Assembly: GCF_944380975.1 (NCBI RefSeq)
Contig: NZ_CALWJK010000025.1
Coordinates: 1 to 32,847 of the forward strand
DNA length: 32,847 nucleotides
DNA from: an uncultured Agathobaculum sp.
GTDB lineage: Bacteria; Bacillota; Clostridia; Oscillospirales; Butyricicoccaceae
Direction: 5' to 3'
Shown: piece after piece, positions 30,461 to 32,847 of the stretch
Numbering within the stretch: the stretch's first letter is position 1
Layout: every line of letters begins with the position of its first letter
The notes under the pieces: model-generated
Databases searched by the model: none
Told to the model about the DNA's origin: nothing
What the model saw: only the letters and a program-made list of their open reading frames with translations
Position numbers and translations under genes: made by a program

Positions 30461-31225
30461 ATGGAAGATAAGCTGATTCTGGGCGGACACGAATTTACCT
30501 CCCGCTTTATTCTGGGCTCGGGCAAATATTCGCTCGATCTGATCAACGCCGCTGTACACAACGCGGGCGCACAGATCATCACACTCGCGCTGCGCCGCGC
30601 CAACGAGGGCGGCACGGCAAACATCCTCGACTATATCCCCAAGGGCGTGACCCTGCTGCCCAACACCTCGGGCGCACGCAATGCGGACGAAGCGGTGCGC
30701 ATCGCGCGGCTGAGCCGCGAATGCGGCTGCGGCGACTTTGTCAAAATCGAGATCATGCGCGACAGCAAATATCTGCTGCCGGACAATCAGGAGACCATCC
30801 GCGCAACCGAGATCCTCGCAAAAGAGGGCTTTGTCGTCATGCCGTACATGTATCCCGACCTGAACGTTGCGCGCGATCTGGTGAATGCGGGCGCAGCTTG
30901 CATCATGCCGCTCGGCGCGCCGATCGGCACAAACAAGGGACTGGCAACGCGCGAGTTTATCCAAATCCTGATCAACGAAATCGACCTGCCGATCATCGTG
31001 GATGCAGGCATCGGCCGTCCGTCGCAGGCATGCGAAGCGATGGAAATGGGCGCGGCCGCTGTCATGGCGAACACTGCAATCGCCACAGCGGGCGACATCC
31101 CAGCGATGGCAGAAGCGTTCAAAAAGGCGATCGAGGCCGGCCGCACGGCTTATCTATCCGGCTTGGGCCGCGTGCGCGAGAGCGCGTCGGCATCCTCGCC
31201 GCTGACCGGCTTTTTGCGCGACTGA
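30461..31225 (+). CDS. thiG: Thiazole synthase
   Basis: ThiG is a TIM-barrel enzyme that joins deoxyxylulose-5-P, ThiS-thiocarboxylate and dehydroglycine into the thiazole phosphate. The 254-residue protein has the Schiff-base Lys in FVKIEIMRD (Lys95), the phosphate loop [23 protein letters not shown] and [11 protein letters not shown], all diagnostic. ATG 30461 has AAAAGGAG upstream; upstream extension of the frame enters thiF. It is followed by the palindromic insert at 31233. Confidence 0.96.
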   Translation: MEDKLILGGHEFTSRFILGSGKYSLDLINAAVHNAGAQIITLALRRANEGGTANILDYIPKGVTLLPNTSGARNADEAVRIARLSRECGCGDFVKIEIMRDSKYLLPDNQETIRATEILAKEGFVVMPYMYPDLNVARDLVNAGAACIMPLGAPIGTNKGLATREFIQILINEIDLPIIVDAGIGRPSQACEAMEMGAAAVMANTAIATAGDIPAMAEAFKKAIEAGRTAYLSGLGRVRESASASSPLTGFLRD

Positions 31226-31232
31226 GGCACCG

Positions 31233-31484
31233 CCTCTGGGGTGGCAGCCGCCCTTGCTTTTCTGATTCTGCGAAATGGGCGGCAAGCGCCCATCCCTCGG
31301 GCGGAGAAAGTATGCCGCTGCGCGCGGCAGGCGCACAAGAAGGGGACAACCTGCGGTTTTCCCCTTCTTGCGAATCAACCCCTTTCCTTTAAGGGCGCGC
31401 TGCGCGCGCAAAGCAGAGTTCCGTATTCCGACTTGCCGCCCAGCTGCCTTATCACAACAGAAACGGCGGTTGCCACACCAGAGG
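31233..31484. repeat. 252-bp MITE-like imperfect palindrome between thiG and thiH
   Basis: The ends are inverted repeats: CCTCTGGGGTGGCAGCCGCC at 31233-31252 and its inverse at 31465-31484 (18 of 20 bases match). A second perfect pair, TGGGCGGCAAG (31276-31286) and its inverse (31432-31442), follows. The centre is a strong hairpin, AAGAAGGGGA/TCCCCTTCTT (31337-31369). Two GCGC-rich self-pairing segments lie between. It has no credible gene. Flanks GGCACCG and GGCAACA are only vaguely alike, so no firm target duplication. It fills nearly all of the 310-bp gap. Confidence 0.7.
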
Positions 31485-31535
31485 GGCAACAACCCCTGCT
31501 TACGATATCACGCACGCCAGAAAGGACATTTTGCC

Positions 31536-32726
31536 ATGAAAGACACCAAAGCGGAAATCATTTCCGCACAATATATCACCGCTGAGACCGACCACATGGC
31601 CTATCAGCCGGGCATGGACAACATTGGCTCAGAAATTCAGGACGAGGTCATCGCCCGCATGAATGCATACGACGCAGATGCGTACACCGCTGCCGACGTG
31701 CAGCGCGCGCTGAACCGCGATGTGCTCCAACCCGAGGATTTTGCCGCGCTGCTCTCCCCTGCCGCCTTACCATTTCTCGAACAGATGGCGCAGCGTGCGC
31801 AGATGGAAACCCGCAAGCATTTCGGCAACTCGGTGCAGATGTTCACCCCGCTGTACATTGCCAACTATTGCGAAAACTACTGTGTCTATTGCGGCTTCAA
31901 CTGCCACAACAAAATCCGCCGCGCCAAGCTGGATATGGACGAAATCGAGCAGGAACTTCAGGCGATCGCCGCGACCGGTTTGCAGGAAATCCTGCTGCTG
32001 ACCGGCGAGAGCCGCACGATGTCGCCGGTGGAATACATCGGTGAGGCAGTCAAGCTCGCCCGCAAGTATTTCCGTGTCATCGGCATCGAAATCTATCCGC
32101 TCAACGTCAACGAGTACGCCTACCTCCACGAGTGCGGCGTGGATTACGTCACCGTGTTTCAGGAGACCTACGACGCGGACAAGTACAAGACCCTGCACCT
32201 CGGCGGGCACAAGCGCATTTTCCCCTATCGCCTGAACGCACAGGAGCGCGCGCTCATGGGCGGCATGCGCGGCGTGGGCTTTGCCGCGCTTCTGGGCCTT
32301 TCTGACTTCCGCAAGGACGCCTTTGCGACCGGTCTACATGCCTACTTGCTTCAGCGCAAATACCCGCACGCAGAGATCGCGTTCTCCTGCCCGCGTCTGC
32401 GGCCGATCATCAACAACGACAAGATCAACCCCAAGGATGTACACGAGCCGCAGCTGTTGCAAGTTGTGTGCGCATACCGCATTTTCATGCCGTTCGCATC
32501 CATCACGATCTCAACGCGCGAGCGCGCGGGCTTCCGCGACAACATCATCGGCATCGCCGCGACCAAAATCTCGGCAGGGGTGGACGTCGGCATCGGCGGC
32601 CACTCGGGCGAGGACAAGGGCGACGAACAGTTTGAAATTTCGGACGGCCGCTCGGTCGACGAGGTCTATCAGGCCATTGAGGCGCACGGGTTACAGCCCG
32701 TTATGGCGGATTACCTGTATGTATAA
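31536..32726 (+). CDS. thiH: 2-iminoacetate synthase ThiH
   Basis: A radical-SAM enzyme that cleaves tyrosine to dehydroglycine for thiazole formation, used by anaerobes instead of glycine oxidase. The 396-residue protein has the 4Fe-4S motif CENYCVYC (Cys112, Cys116, Cys119), LLTGESRTMSPVEYI, VTVFQETYDADKY and the C-terminal SGEDKGDEQFEISDGRSVDEV block. ATG 31536 has AAAGGA upstream. The same frame is open for 87 more codons through the palindromic element, but that part is GC-skewed repeat sequence. It is the fourth gene of the thi operon in this window. Confidence 0.96.
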   Translation: MKDTKAEIISAQYITAETDHMAYQPGMDNIGSEIQDEVIARMNAYDADAYTAADVQRALNRDVLQPEDFAALLSPAALPFLEQMAQRAQMETRKHFGNSVQMFTPLYIANYCENYCVYCGFNCHNKIRRAKLDMDEIEQELQAIAATGLQEILLLTGESRTMSPVEYIGEAVKLARKYFRVIGIEIYPLNVNEYAYLHECGVDYVTVFQETYDADKYKTLHLGGHKRIFPYRLNAQERALMGGMRGVGFAALLGLSDFRKDAFATGLHAYLLQRKYPHAEIAFSCPRLRPIINNDKINPKDVHEPQLLQVVCAYRIFMPFASITISTRERAGFRDNIIGIAATKISAGVDVGIGGHSGEDKGDEQFEISDGRSVDEVYQAIEAHGLQPVMADYLYV

Positions 32727-32796
32727 AGCCGCGCGGCAATTCTCTCCCCGCGTACACGGCACAGCCATGTAAAAAGAGCCTGTTGCAAAATAGGCC

Positions 32797-32847
32797 AAAG
32801 AAAAAAAGACAGGCAGAGCAGCCCGAAAAGGGTTGCCTTGCCTGCCT
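32797..32847 (-). terminator. Minus-strand terminator at the right window edge
   Basis: On the minus strand a 17-position stem with two A-C mismatches (arms GGCAGGCAAGGCAACCC and GGGCTGCTCTGCCTGTC, loop TTTTC) is followed by TTTTTTT. It would end a gene arriving from the right. The stretch 32727-32796 between thiH and this hairpin shows no gene, only a weak GCCT/AGGC hairpin near 32778-32794. Confidence 0.65.

Noticed and set aside
31226-31491. Target-site duplication around the palindrome
   Set aside because: Flanks GGCACCG and GGCAACA agree at 5 of 7 bases, which is too weak to call.
31154-31492. 112-codon minus-strand frame inside the palindrome
   Set aside because: It is a stop-poor GC-rich repeat with no SD or protein-like pattern.
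31275-31535. Upstream extension of thiH by 87 codons
   Set aside because: The extension runs through the palindromic repeat, has no similarity to ThiH and lacks an SD; the AAAGGA-preceded ATG at 31536 gives the normal ThiH length.
1-32847. CRISPR array, tRNA or rRNA genes, intact IS elements
   Set aside because: No regularly spaced direct repeats, cloverleaf-like sequence, rRNA segments or transposase motifs were seen on reading both strands.

Overview
The window looks like a GC-rich chromosome segment from a spore-forming gut-type Clostridia bacterium, most likely Oscillospirales (Butyricicoccus/Agathobaculum-like). This is inferred from gene content and order: cmk-plsC-ispH, scpAB-DUF2953-ytfJ-dacF-rluB, an SLH surface protein, an orphan-selD selenium cluster and a TPP-riboswitch thi operon. 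No species can be fixed from sequence reading alone. There is no rRNA, tRNA, CRISPR array, prophage or intact IS. Genes are densely packed, many overlap by 1-14 bp, and several starts had to be moved to the codon with a good Shine-Dalgarno (SD) sequence.

Left third (1-9500, all minus strand). One operon runs from a sigma-A-like promoter near 4040 through an RpiR/SIS regulator, an HI0933-type flavoprotein, cmk, plsC and ispH. ispH leaves the window at the left edge and carries an apparent +1/-1 frameshift close to it. A second block starts from a promoter near 9200: an M50 membrane protease, scpA, scpB, a DUF2953 membrane protein and ytfJ. A hairpin follows, then dacF-like and rluB.

Middle (9500-16750). 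A KdpDE-like two-component pair lies on the plus strand. A secreted WG-repeat/SLH protein and a HIT protein are on the minus strand, separated by look-alike hairpin terminators. Next comes an unusual divergent cassette: an FkbM methyltransferase on the minus strand, and on the plus strand a repeat protein with a Ser/Thr/Tyr/Gly-rich tail, overlapped by a DXD glycosyltransferase-like protein. This is my best candidate for an undescribed modification system.

Sucrose region (16790-23120, minus strand). scrA (PTS EIIBCA), scrB (GH32), a Cof-type HAD phosphatase and scrK form one operon, with a perfect-arm LacI-type operator just downstream of the promoter. The LacI-family regulator lies upstream and is transcribed together with a YgjP-type metallopeptidase and an EamA transporter.

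Selenium region (24560-29250). selD, a class V aminotransferase/selenocysteine-lyase-like enzyme, YedE, a TusA/YedF-like protein, a DUF3343 protein and YqeC match the known gene set for the selenium-dependent molybdenum hydroxylase cofactor (orphan SelD context). No selA, selB or selC is visible. A 29-codon relic of dinB, with its promoter, lies just after yqeC.

Thiamine region (29390-32730). A TTGACA-17-TATACT promoter, a TPP riboswitch and an intrinsic terminator precede thiS, thiF, thiG and thiH. A 252-bp imperfect palindrome (MITE-like) sits between thiG and thiH. The window ends in a hairpin that terminates a minus-strand transcript arriving from the right.
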